Source: Coptis chinensis
Taxonomy: Eukaryota > Streptophyta > Magnoliopsida > Ranunculales > Ranunculaceae
DNA: 64,000 nt
NCBI GenBank assembly: GCA_015680905.1
Contig: CM027382.1
Span: 8,033,501-8,097,500 of the forward strand
Reading direction: 5' to 3'
Positions 23,598 through 35,187 of the stretch are shown here, piece after piece (the stretch's first letter is position 1; every line of letters starts with the position of its first letter). Below the pieces are notes generated by a model that did no database searches, had not been told where the DNA came from, and saw only the letters and a list, made by a program, of their open reading frames with translations. The position numbers and the translations under genes are program-made.

Positions 23598-23703
<106 letters not shown>

Positions 23704-23718
23704 TAGTTTCTTCAAGTT

Positions 23719-23811
23719 AACACCAATGGTGTGTAGAACAATTTATATAGAGATGGAGACTTCACACACAACACCAATGGTGTGTAGAACAATTTATATA
23801 GAGATGGAGAC
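23719..23811. repeat. 42-bp tandem duplication, period 51, in copia C LTR
   Basis: AACACCAATGGTGTGTAGAA through AGATGGAGAC occurs at 23719-23760 and again, identical, at 23770-23811. On the minus strand each copy carries CTATATAAATTG, so the LTR has two candidate TATA boxes. Confidence 0.95.
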
Positions 23812-23948
23812 ACCTCTTCAAAGAGTTATGTCTTTTCCAAGCGAGATCTGTGTCTCTTCCAACAGTCACTTGTGTCTCTTCTAATGGACACATCTCTTCA
23901 AGAAGTTGTCTATTAGAAGAGACACACCCCTTCATACAAACCTACACA

Positions 23949-23990
<42 letters not shown>
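23949..23990. repeat. (TC)n(TA)n microsatellite
   Basis: TC repeat of about 27 bp followed by TA repeat of about 15 bp, inside the copia C LTR. Confidence 0.95.
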
Positions 23991-24065
23991 GTGTGGGAAT
24001 AACCAACTCACATTATTCCAAATATGATCACATAGATCACTCATCAGTGCACCCATGGTCCAACA

Positions 24066-24076
24066 TTTCCCACTTG
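24066..24076 (-). promoter_or_regulatory. polypurine tract of copia C
   Basis: CAAGTGGGAAA on the minus strand abuts the LTR start TGTTGG; it is the plus-strand primer site for reverse transcription. Confidence 0.75.
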
Positions 24077-24687
24077 ATCTTATTTGAAATAAACATGAAA
24101 TATTTTCTTTAGTTAATGATTCTTTGGTACCATAACTTATTCTATCATTAACTCTAATCCAACAAATAGATTGTCATCAGAACACAAATATTGGATTAAT
24201 GTGTATACATATTACTTGTGCATTTGACCGCATCTTGTTCCATATACATTTATATGCAAGATGACTTCGACTCACTATATCTCAAGTGATTGGCATCGTA
24301 GTCCCATATAAGGTTACAGTCTAACACCTTAATACACTCGATGTCTTCAGCCATATACATCTTTAAATTGATGTACTGACCTACATCAAAACTTAGATCA
24401 AGTACTTCTTCATTGGTCTGCTATAGAAGTTCTTCCTTTATCACCTTATCGATGACTTAATATACACCACGTGCCTTGGGTAACTATCCAGCTTATTCTT
24501 AGTGCTTATATATATTCTTTGGACTTTACACTCATGATACTACAATATTACCCGGCTTTTCTTGCTGGTATCCTCTACCTTTTCTCCTAACCAATCTTTT
24601 ATCTCTTATCAGGTAGAGTCCGCATCTTCCTTAGGTGTCCTTGGGGTACCTTCGAAGATACGCTTTGGTCCATGTAACTTAGATTAA

Positions 24688-27600
24688 TTAGACATGTCTT
24701 AATCCCATTCTCGTTACATGTTCTCTGAATTTCTCCTGAGACAACCCCTTGGTCATTGGGCTGGCCACCATCTCTCCAGAGGGAATATAGTCAATTGTTA
24801 TTTCACCCCTCTCCAATATATCCTGAATATAGTGATATTTAACATCAATATGTCTGCCTTTAGAGCTATTAGCTCAACTTTTTATCAAAAAGATAGCGAA
24901 CTTATTGTCACAGTACATATTGACTGGCCTTGCTAGGTATACCAATCTTTAAACTATTGATAAAACGTTTTATCCATACAACATTTCCAACTGTTGAACT
25001 TCAGGCTATATATTCGGCTTCCATTGTATGTTTTTCCACACAACTTTGTTTCTTGCTCAACCAAGAAATTGTTGTTCCACCAAACATAAATATATGACCA
25101 CTTGTGGATTTCTTATCGTCGACGTCTCTGCAAAGTCGCCGTCTGTGTATCCAACAAGTTCAAGGTCATCCAAGCCAAAACACTCATATGCATTGTGCCT
25201 TTTAAATATCTAAGTATTCGTTTTACTGCTTGCCAATGTGCCTTTCCAGGATTTGATTGGTACCTACTAACCAATCCTACTACATGACAAATATCTGGTC
25301 TAGTACTTGTCATTGCATACATGAGACTTCCAATAGCTCTGGCATAAGGGACATTTACCATTTCTTGTTCTTCCTCATCTGTACGTGGACACATCGTCTT
25401 ACTCAAAGTAAGACCTTTACAAACAGGTGTACTTAATGGTTTGCAATTTTCCATTTTGAACCTCTTAAGTACTTCCCTTAGATATCGTCGTTCTTGATCA
25501 AAATACAACAACTTGGAGTCTCTATTTCTAGTGACCTTAATTCCGAGTATGTAGTTTGCCTCACCCATATATTTCATTTCAAATTTGGATCCCAAACGAG
25601 TATTTTGTAGTTTTCAACATATATTGGGAATTGGAAGCTAATAATATGTCATACGTAAAGTGACAAAATGGCAATTTGTCATGGTATTTCCATATGTAAC
25701 CACAACGGTCCAAGGGATTTACTTCATATCCCATGCTAATGATTATTTAGTGAAATTTCAAATACCATTATCTTGCGGATTGCTTAAGTCCATATAAAGA
25801 CTTCTTTAATTTGTAGACTTTTTCCTCTTGTCCCTTCAAGTTGAGTCATATAGATGTCTTCTTTTAAGTCTCCATTTAGGAATGTAGTTTTGACATCTAA
25901 CTGGTGTAATTCAAGATCTAATCTTGCAACTATAGACATGAGGATTCTTTAGACGCAAATTTTTCCACTGGCAAATATGTGTCTCCAAAGTCTACTCCGG
26001 GTTGTTGAGTGAACCCTTTCACTACTAACCTTACTTTCAAGTTATCAAGAGTACCATCGCTCTTAAGCTTTTTCTTAAGAACCCACTTGAAATCAATGGA
26101 TTTTCTACTTTGTGATAGTTCGGTTAGTTCCCAAACTTTATTAGTTTCTATTGAAGCTATTTCATCTTTCATTGCTTCAATCCATTGAGTTGCATTTTTA
26201 GATTCCATTGCCGCTGCAAAATCCTTTGGAGCATCTTCCAATGTTACTTTGACATTGTCATCTATTTGAAGAGCATAATAATTCTTAAATCTTATCGATG
26301 GTTCTCTTGTCCTCTTTCTAGTACTCCCACTATTTCCGAGATCACTCCCACTATTCTCAGGGTGTGAATCCCTTTGACAATTAGAGTAATTACTCCTCCC
26401 ACTATTCACAGTCTGAGAGTAGTTATCAAGTGGGGTATTGTTCTCTTGAAGATCATTTTGTATATCTTCTTGTTCAATCGATAATTCTATTTGCTTTAGA
26501 GGAGTTATTTGGTTAGTAGTCTCCATGAAAACAACATCTCTGCTTTCAATCAATCCGCGATCTTTATGGAAGAATCTGTAACCACTTCCATTTTCAACAT
26601 AGCCAATAAACTTGCATTCCCAAGTTTTATGGCTCAACTTATCCCTGTGAGGCTTAGGAATAAGTACATGCGCTTTGCACCCCCAAACTTTTAAATTTGA
26701 AATATCAGGTTTCAAACTTGTCCAACATTCAAACGGTGTAAGTACTTTTGACTTTGTTTTTACTCTATTTAGGATATATACCACAATAGAGAGAGCCTCT
26801 CCCCAAAAATGTAATGGCAAATCTGCATATGCCATCATTGATCTAGTCATATCCAATAGAGTTCTATTTAGGCAATTCCATTTTGTTGTGGACTATATGG
26901 CATTGTATAAACATGCCGCATACCATTATCCTTACAAAATGTGTGAAATGCTTCATACTCACCACCTCTATCACTATTCAAAATTTTTATTGGTCGTCCG
27001 AGTTGGGTTTCAACTTCTTTATTAAATTCCTTGAATTCTTGAGTTTTTCAAGTGCTTTAGACTTATATTTTAATAAATATATATAACCATACCTTGAATA
27101 ATCATCCATGAAAGTTACAAAATATTCCATGCCTTTATGGGTTTTGGTTCTTAGAGGGCCACAAATATCAGAGTGTACAACTTCTAACAAGTCCTTAGAC
27201 TTCCAATGTTTACGGAAAGATTTACGAGTCATCTTTCCTTTAAGACATGGTTCACATTGATTGAAGTCTATTTTATTCATACCAGGTATTAAACCCGACT
27301 TGCTCATACGAAGCAACTTATCTTTGTTAATGTGACCTAGTTGTAAATGCCACATATCCGAGTCAACATTAATTGAAACATGCATCTAATCAGAAGAAGC
27401 AATTTTATTGATATTTGTAATGAGATACATATTGTCAATTCTCACACCCTCAAACACAAACTCTTTCTCCTTGCGGACAATTACAGAACCAGACCCAAAC
27501 ATTACATTATTGAAACCCCTTTTGTGAAGCATAGAAACAGATATGAGATTTCTACGGATTTTTTGTGCAAATAACACATCCTTCAATATTACATCGACGC

Positions 27601-28465
27601 CTTCCAGTTGAATTTTGCACGTTCCTTCCCCCAGTACATCACAATATATGTTGTTGCCCATGTATATCTTATGATCTCTAGGATTTCTTGTTGTCATCAT
27701 AGTGAAGCTTTCCTTGTTTTTAGCAATGTGGCGTGTTGCCCCTGCATCTATCCACCATTGTTCATTGGCGGAATCAGTAAGCAAGACTTTTGAGATTGTC
27801 ATTTAAACTTCCTTACCTTTCTTTTTCACCCAACAATCCTTCTTGTAATGCCCTTTCTTCCCGCAGTTGAAGCATTTTATCTTTGGGTTCTTTCCACTTC
27901 TTTTTTATTTAGAACCCTTACCCTTCTTCTTCCACTTCTTGGAGTGTTTAGAAGAATCATTACCTTCTTCCTTCCTTTGGTTGTGATTTTGAACTATCAA
28001 CAACCATTAAGCCTTCAGCACTCTTTGCTCTCCTATTTATTCTTTCTTCCTCTATGGCTAAGAGTGCAGGCAAGGTAATCATTGTTAATTGCTTTCCACT
28101 GCAAGCAAGGGAGGTTACTACATTATCCCATGATGGTGGAAGACTATTTAGGATTGTAGTAACTTGAATTCTATCTATTAAGGGGTGTCCAACATTTGAC
28201 ATTTCCTTAGCAAGTAATTCCATTTCAAGAACATGATCCACCACCTTGTCCCCTTCATTCATATGTTTCCAATTATAACGGTCTAACATTAACTGGATGT
28301 GAGTATCCGAAATGGGACCATATTTGGCTTCAAGGATTTCTTTTGCAGTTTCGTATTCTTCGTACAAAGGAATCAAACTGTCATTCATGCTAGCAAGTAT
28401 GGAGGCCTTAGCAAGACTATTGCCGTCCCCCCATTTTTCCTTTGCCTTTGCTGGATTTTTAGGTT
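24688..28465 (-). pseudogene. Ty1-copia element C gag-pol, broken and 5'-truncated
   Basis: From right to left on the minus strand: gag (WGDGNSLAKASILASMNDSL, then LPPSWD at about 28130), zinc knuckle CFNCGKKGHYKKDC (about 27850), protease WWIDAGATRHIA with Ala in the D-S/T-G-A site, integrase zinc domain (WHLQLGHI...CEPCLKGKM) and core (HSDICGP, FVTFMDDYSR), integrase C-terminal part (SRDVVFME), reverse transcriptase start (KVRLVVKGFTQQPGVDF), SLYGLKQSAR in a second frame, then QSNPGKAHWQAVKRILRYLK, TMEAEYIA and an ending like ADPLTKGL. The Y-V-D-D box is destroyed by a small deletion (reads YDILLASN). Many frames are broken. Gag starts mid-domain next to the Athila-like LTR, so the 5' LTR is missing. 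Confidence 0.93.
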
Positions 28466-28508
28466 GATATTTGTCTTTTTGCTACGTTAGAGAATTGCTT
28501 CTCTTCTT

Positions 28509-29143
28509 TGGTGAAAGTGCGAATTCAAAGTTTTTCCTTACTCACGATCTTCGTGTTCATATAGTTGGAGTAAGGATTCGAACCAACCTAAAGCTTAGGA
28601 CAAACTACAACTTGGTTATTTTACTCTTTAGGGAACTAGTGAGTAAGTTTAAATATGATTATATTAATACTAAATACTTGGTTTCTTTACTACACAAAAA
28701 TTAAAAACATTAAGTTACAAAAATCATGCAACTAAGACACAATAAAATTTTACTAAAAACAAAGGTGGAGAGTTAATCCTCCTCATGTGAAGATAACATT
28801 TGTTATTTGATTTTAATAAGTTCATTATTATCTTCCTAGAACTCATAGACAAGTCCTAATAAAAGAAAACTTGATCCCTAACATATATGACTCATCTCTA
28901 AGCTTATACATGCTAGCATGTGGAACCAAAGCAATGACTTATCTCTAAGCTCATCACTTTGATCCCTAACTAGACACTACACCAACTATCATTTTGGGAT
29001 AGGATGTAGGCCTAGTTGTTGTTCCTAAACAACTTACCAAACCAAACAACAAAGATTTTCCCTCACATGAGTTTTATTAACTCCCCAAAAAGGGTAAGTT
29101 AGCTCATGATCCTTGGGAGAACACTAAAACAAGTGTGAAATGT

Positions 29144-29196
<53 letters not shown>

Positions 29197-29989
29197 AAAG
29201 AAAAAAACTATTTATTTATATACTCACTTACATGAAGAAGTGAGAATTTTTCAAGAGGAACACAAGGTTTCCTCCATTAAAACTATTACAAGCTATTTCT
29301 AACCAAAAATAAAAACTAAATAAAAATCTAAGACTAAGGAACTAAAATAATACAAGGTAAGGAAAATAAGTCAAGGGAGTAAATGGAGTGTCCCCCCCTT
29401 GTTTTGTTTTCTTCTCCATTTGAGAGAAATCTCATTTCCTCCCACGTGAAACATCAAACCACATTTACTTCATTTTATCCACCACATTAAAACAAAGTGA
29501 CACCTTGCATTTTTTTTCACTATTAACACCTAATCTAATTAATTACATGCAAGGTGTCAACTTTGTACAAATAATTTGTCATTTTTGTCTTGACATGCTC
29601 CATGATTGATGACTCATCCAATCTTGCGGGCCCGCATAGTGGGTCCATGTGCAGTCCAGTGGGGATTCGGTCTTTGGGCAATTTTACAACTTCCCGCCTA
29701 TGCGTAGAGTTCATCGCCCTGATTGTCTGAGCAGCTCACTTGTCGCATTCGGAGTCCTGGTTCAAGAGGTAGGAGCTTCGGAAGTTTGATGCTTCGTATG
29801 GATTTGGAAGAATTCATATATACGTGCTTCCCGTGCTTTATCACGGGTTTAACCAATATTTCCATGTTTCTTTTCGAATACCTGCAAAAAGTATGAAAAC
29901 ATATTTATTTAAGTGATTATTAAACACATAATTAACCAAATTTATATGTCTCAATTGGAGTTTCATAATACACTTTTGGGTGCTTATCA
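28509..29989 (-). repeat. 3' LTR of Athila/Tat-like Ty3 element
   Basis: On the minus strand it starts TGATAAGCACCCAAAAGTG right after a G-rich polypurine tract and runs about 1.48 kb to CTTTCACCA. Near its end it has TAGGTTGGTTCGAATCCTTA, the kind of sequence many Tat/Athila LTRs carry there. A GA microsatellite lies at 29146-29192. Its left side joins copia C gag, implying insertion there or deletion. Confidence 0.75.
29146..29192. repeat. (GA)n microsatellite
   Basis: About 47 bp of pure GA repeat inside the Athila-like LTR, followed by an A-rich run. Confidence 0.97.
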
Positions 29990-30003
29990 CACTACCCCCC
30001 CAA
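29990..30003 (-). promoter_or_regulatory. polypurine tract of Athila/Tat-like element
   Basis: On the minus strand TTGGGGGGGTAGTG directly precedes the LTR start. Just upstream is TTCGAGGACAAGCAAAG, a motif I associate with the sequence before the 3' LTR of Tat/Athila-type elements (CTCGAGGACGAGCAAA). It fixes the orientation of the element. Confidence 0.8.
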
Positions 30004-31747
30004 CAACACTTTGCTTGTCCTCGAAGCAAAGAAGAGACATAAAAAATAGATAAGTGGCCAAAATGTGTAGTCCTAACTAATTCTCGTTTCGTAGAGTGCG
30101 GTTGCATTGACCATATGCAACAAGACCTTAAACCACTAGGAATTTCCTAGTGGACAAGTTATAGCCTCGTGAGAGTTTTCTAGAGAAGATACTCACAAAC
30201 TTCATTTATACTACAACGACTCAGTGATAAAAACTCGTTTCCTAAATTAATCTCAAATATCCATACATCTCCTTAGAAGGGAACGAGGATTGATTTCTTT
30301 GAAACTTAAGTTAATATGCATTCAATAATTAAAACATCTATATATGATAATGCATACAGTGAACTTGCATTGAAATGTACTAGCAGGGCCGTTTCTGGAT
30401 CCTTTGGAGAGCGTACCTAAATGGGTTCTCACAGGTATGTGTCGAAACACAATTCCACTCAAAATTTTACCACTCAGGTTTTGTTAACTCCAGTGTGCAG
30501 TGAGCACACATTTCCTCACATCTCAATGACAGTTAGAGGAGTCGATGTCGATCAATCACGTCTACTACTTATTATCACACCACCCTACTCCTAATTGAGC
30601 TAAAGGTCTTTATTAGGTATTGTAGGGTTTAGGTGATAGTGTACAAGAAAATAGAAATGGATAATCAAAATTTATGAGTATGAGAGAATAGGGTCTTTAA
30701 GATATTTATACTAGAGAATTCCTTGTTTTCTTTCCTTCTTCTAACTGAGTTTTCCAACCTTGTTCTTAAGCCTCTGGATACTGATAATTTTTTTTTTATT
30801 TATTTATTTTTTTTTTTTTATTGCTTAAGAACATGATTCTATTTTTCTTTCCTAAAGCAAGTAATTGACTTTTATTTGGGACAAGTCTTTCTCTTTATTT
30901 TTTCACATTTCATCCTATTTCTCATACTCCTCACTTAGGTAGGTTCTTTTATTTGGTTTAATAGATGGGTAAGGAATTTTTGGTGAAAGTGAAAGGTTTG
31001 ATGAAAGGTTCAGTGGAGTAACCAGCGGTAAAATTTGTAACAGGTAAGAATTTTTAGCTATGTCTATCCAAAGAATTGTGAAGGCCTAAATTCTCGCCTA
31101 GGGTTCGGGTGGTGATCAAGTAAGTAGACGCGTGATTTTCTCTAATCGGAAAAACTACTCCTCTGTGTCATCACACACAAATCACTCATGTCAAGGCTTT
31201 TTGTTAGATTCTCACAGGATTTATAGTTTAAGTAACTAACCGTTGGTTCCAGAAACTTATTGCTATGACAATCAATGATACTCAGTGCATGAATGTTCAT
31301 GAAAAGATGTATAAACTATTGCATACATATTATCTTAAGTTTCTTAAAACAAATCCTAATTCGGATACTAATGTGAGATTTCTAGACAATTTTCATCATT
31401 GAAAAGGAAACAAGACTTTGTCACTAAGTACAATTATTAACAAGAAAATAAAAACTATATACAGGTTACAATATGCCTAATTTTTGCTACAGGTTTAAAA
31501 ATACCCCCAAATAGAATGATGCTTAGTCCTCGAAGTATCAATAAATAAAGAGAGAAATTACCGAGAACCGTGGAGCAAAAATTAAGGCCGATTAACGAAC
31601 AGAAAGGTTAGAGAACATAATATATTATTCATAAAGAAACAATAAAATGTTCAATAGCACACGAAACATAGCACACGGAATAATGAAAGACAATAGCACA
31701 CGAAACATAATTTTTAGCTAGATATATGTACAATGACAAGCTCAAAT
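30004..31747. other. non-coding 3' region of the Athila/Tat-like element
   Basis: Between the accessory ORFs and the polypurine tract. No coding similarity. It contains a T-rich low-complexity run (30790-30825) and repeated short motifs (CAATAGCACACGAAACATA at about 31651 and 31690). Confidence 0.5.
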
Positions 31748-32741
31748 TTACCATCCAGCGGGATGTGTAGGTCTGGCGTCCTCAATAAGGAAATGCATTT
31801 TCTTAGCATTGCACCAAAAGATAATAGTCTGCCAAATTTCTGCCCATTCTTTGTCTCCGGATTTCCTCAAATGTTTCTTCATATTTTCATCCTTCGGGTA
31901 ACAACGAACATGCCTCAGGTACCGAGCGGGATGCTTCCATTGCCTAAACCTTAATGAACGAATAATTCTGTTTGCTGGGCACATAGAATCTACCTTGACC
32001 CAGTCATGAAAAGTAGCTGCAAACTGTGGGAAATGTGTCTTCATGATTCAACAAGCGGTTACAAGTAAAAGAATATACTGATCCTGAAAAGTGCTAGCTC
32101 GTTTCAGGTTGGAGATAACACAACCTAAGATGTTAAATAATGTATGACCTTGAGCGATGCAATGAAATACTACGCGAGCCTCATTGGCGATAGAAAAATG
32201 CCAATCTCCCATGATGTTCGGAGTACAAACAACATCGCAATCCCCATGTTCATGGTCATGCTTGCTAAGGGAATGGTGATGTCGCACCATGGCACATGGC
32301 CAGCTTCTTCTCGTTTAATCTCAAGACCATCACCATAAGTTTCGCGAAACACTTGCCACTGAAAGGAACGGTAAGAATTATGATAGATGTAATGCCATGA
32401 TGGGGCGGTTATGGAAGATCCAAAGATCAAAGTTAGGGCGTTGTTTAGAAAAAATATGATGTGTGTCACCAACTAGGATTATGAACCCGTCTAAAGTAGA
32501 AGCCATGTGCATGATTGAATGCTGGTGTGTCCTCCATATTAGCATAAAAGTATGCGGCCAAACTCGGAGAATAAGTCTGGTCAGGTTGAAGAACTAGGGA
32601 AGACCACCCAATGTTAGTGATGTAGTCACGGAAGAGATGACCATAAGTATTGGAATCCATCATAGACTGAAAGGATTGCTTAGGAATGAGTTTTGGAGGT
32701 GTCATGTTTGATGAAGATGCAATGATTGATGAAGATGACAT
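31748..32741 (-). pseudogene. accessory ORF D of Athila/Tat-like element
   Basis: Starts at ATG 32741 and can be followed to TGA 31748, about 331 codons, with two frameshifts (near 32468 and 32260) and one stop (32048). The N-terminal part has SFQSMMDSNTYGHLFRDYIT, GWSSLVL and SLAAYFYANME, then HIIFFLNNALTLIFGSSI. The W-x-x-L...Y-x-x-x-L...F-Y-x-N layout resembles plant retroelement proteins annotated as putative plant transposon protein domain, which is recognition from memory, not a search. The C-terminal part (WKHPARYLRHVRCYPKDE, WAEIWQTI) is unlike ORFs A and C. It lies between pol and the 3' LTR, on the element's sense strand. Confidence 0.6.
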
Positions 32742-33025
32742 GGTGGATGAAGTAAAGAAATGGGCAATGAGAAAGGCAACTGGATGGATAAATGAGTATG
32801 GAAGAAAATAAACCCTCCTGTAATGACATTGAAAATCACATGTTAAAATTAGTTAGTAACTACGTAAATGATTCTAGCAAGCATTTCTTACAAAAGATGA
32901 CACAAAGATAAGAACAAAATTAATAATACGACGAAAAACATAATAATATATGCGATTATTTATTTATTCACTTAATATTATTATTCCATTTTTATTCAAT
33001 AAGAAAATCATGGATTATTATGATG
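32742..33025. other. AT-rich spacer between accessory ORFs D and C
   Basis: 284 bp of AT-rich sequence without coding similarity. Confidence 0.5.
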
Positions 33026-34096
33026 CTACTGGAGACGCATATCGTGCACCACAGTGTTTAGTTCTTCAATTTGTTGTCTAAAGCCTGCAATTTGAATGTC
33101 CCCTTGGCTGGCAGAGAGTGTAGTTTGATTCTCCATTAGGAGAGCGTGATTTTGCAAGGACTGAGAATGATTTTCCAAGATTTCCTCCTATTCATCATCA
33201 TGCATTGCTTGACGTTCTTAGAATTCCTTAAGAGTTGTAATGATGATATTTTGACGAGCGTATAGTTCCCGCATGCCGTGATGAAGAAATTGAATGCCTT
33301 CCATGGGATTAAAAAAATTTAGCATGACAATTTCATCAAAGAAATGGTCAGGGTTTGAGCTTGGGTCGTTCTATTCATCTGTCAGAGTATCAGGAGTCCA
33401 AAAATCAATGGAGTAGTCTGTTTGGAGTACACTAATATGTGCTATTTGAAGTGGTGTTTCTGGAGAAATTACTAGATAACCCCAACGCATCATAATTTGC
33501 GTGACTAAAGTGGGTAGAAGTAGAGGTGCTAACTTTCTTGTTTTCCTGGTGATCACGTTCCAGAGGTGTTGGATTAGACAAAAATCATCCCTTTGAGTCT
33601 GCAAAACCCAAAGTAGGTGAAGTTGAGACTTTGTGACTTCTGATTGGTGAGATGTACCTATCACATTGTGTCCCAACCAAAATGGAGCACAACTTCGTTG
33701 ATTCTGTTTCAAAGGCGTTGAAGAACAACGTGATGTCTATTTCCCACTTCATGCATGAGATCACGGTAGCTCTTAGTAAAGTTTTGTGAAAATCAATTGA
33801 TGACTCGGAAAAAGGAACTCACAGGAATTCATTGGGATCCAAGTATCTTGGGAGATAATTTCCCTAGTCAATTCCAATCGTTATCCATAAGCATTGAAGT
33901 AGAATTTTCCATTCTCAAGTCCTATAAATTAGTAGAACATCAAAACCAATTCTCGGGAATAACCAGCTGCTGAATGATATAGAAGATGTGTCCATCCCTG
34001 ACGTACAATTTCGATGTCAAAATAAGGAGAAAACCGGCCATCTTCAAAAACCTTTAGGTAGTCTTTCTCAGACATTATTTTTCTTGGTTGATCCAT
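33026..34096 (-). pseudogene. accessory ORF C of Athila/Tat-like element
   Basis: Runs from ATG 34096 to TAG 33026, 357 codons with several stops and shifts. N-terminus: YLKVFEDGRFSPYFDIEI, GWTHLLYHSAAGYSRELVLM, FY. Middle: FWLGHNVIGT, QLHLLWVLQTQRDDFCLIQH, LLLPTLVTQIMMRWGY, TDYSIDFWTP. C-terminus: a predicted coiled coil (HSQSLQNHALLMENQTTLS, RQQIEELNTVVHDM). It is paralogous to ORF A along its length (HLLWVLQ versus HLLWILQ; LVTQIMMRWGY versus LVTQLMLNLGF). A TATAAAT box lies 66 bp upstream of the ATG (34162-34168, minus strand), as in the small ORF B. The function is unknown. Confidence 0.65.
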
Positions 34097-34708
34097 TTGG
34101 TACTATTACGGAGGGAAGGATAGTGAAAATTGTTTGAAATGAGAATGGCTGAAAAGAAGAGATTTATAGCCAATCTATGAGTCTGTACATCTGGATTCCA
34201 AGTGTAGTTAATGACCCATGTGATTATGAACAGCAACAATGGGGATCCATAGTAAGTCTTGTCATGTTAGATTTCCAAAAATAATTAATGAGATGTTTCA
34301 ATGTTAGAAAATACGGAGGAAAGTTTCACAGAGTAGTTAGACTTACACGTAATTTCAGAAATGATGATCAGACCTCAGTAATAGCATATGGATAGAATAA
34401 TCAAGCTGCATGTGTGACAAGTGTTATGCGTACCTTGTAGTGTGCGCGATCTTCTCTTAACACCATGCGTATCGATTTAATTATTTTGGTGAGTTTTGGA
34501 TGGTGTTTTCTTTGTTATGGTTTGTTTTATTATTATTTTTATTTATTTTTATTATTTTTTTAGAGGAAAAGACAACTAATATACACAAATATTTAATATG
34601 AAACTTCTCTATTTAATACGTAACCCGTACAAATGTGTGAGAATTATTTAACACACCATACTAATATACAAAACGACAAACGGAAAGAGAGATGTCGGTT
34701 ACATAGAT
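34097..34708. other. spacer between ORFs C and B with TATA box
   Basis: Contains the TATAAAT box (34162-34168, minus strand) upstream of ORF C and a T/A-rich low-complexity run at 34525-34562. No coding similarity. Confidence 0.5.
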
Positions 34709-34828
34709 CTAGATGTTCTGGATCATGTTATGCATGAGTGACAGTAGAACAATGATAAACACTGTTATCACGAATACTGTGATAGCCCATTCGTGTTGCT
34801 CCTTTTCCCATCGCTCGATTGGATTCAT
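34709..34828 (-). CDS. ORF B: 39-residue single-pass membrane microprotein
   Basis: An intact frame from ATG 34828 to stop 34709. It begins MNPIERWEKEQHEW (charged, 14 residues) and continues with one uninterrupted hydrophobic segment AITVFVITVFIIVLLSLM, then a short polar tail. This is the layout of a small type of membrane-anchored peptide. A TATAAATA box sits 71 bp upstream, with a CT/CA-rich leader between, similar in spacing to the TATA box of ORF C. It is the only undamaged ORF of the Athila-like accessory region, although chance preservation of so short a frame is quite possible. I know of no named homologue. Confidence 0.45.
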   Translation of the reverse strand: MNPIERWEKEQHEWAITVFVITVFIIVLLSLMHNMIQNI

Positions 34829-34898
34829 TATGTTCAGGAAAATGAGAATTTGTGAAGAGTGAGAGAAGTGGATGAGTGAAAGTGGAAAAGGAGAGTTG

Positions 34899-34906
34899 TA
34901 TTTATA
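34899..34906 (-). promoter_or_regulatory. TATA box upstream of ORF B
   Basis: TATAAATA on the minus strand followed by a pyrimidine-rich leader (CAACTCTCC...CACTTTCACTCATCC) and the ATG 71 bp downstream. It is a good match to plant core promoter layout, but AT-rich DNA makes chance matches common. Confidence 0.4.
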
Positions 34907-35187
34907 ATTAGAATTCTGACCGTTGGGCATCTAACCGTTTGGATCAGTCTGTTGGGTTCTGACCGTTGGGCTTTGAGAGTAGGCCCAATGCATCAAGGAA
35001 CAAACTAATATATTAAGAAGTACAATAATTGCATAACATAAATAATTTCTCATTCAAACCGTCTGGAGATACAAAATTATGAGAAATCAAACGATATATA
35101 ATTTTTTATCACTATAAAAATAAAAATGCAATGCATAAGGGCAATAAATGACATAGTCATTTCTAAGCCAATGGAAATAAACAACTA

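Noticed and set aside
28551-28620. SINE-like B box GGTTCGAATCC on the minus strand
   Set aside because: It lies near the end of the Athila/Tat-like LTR, where such a motif is normal, and there is no good A box at the right distance.
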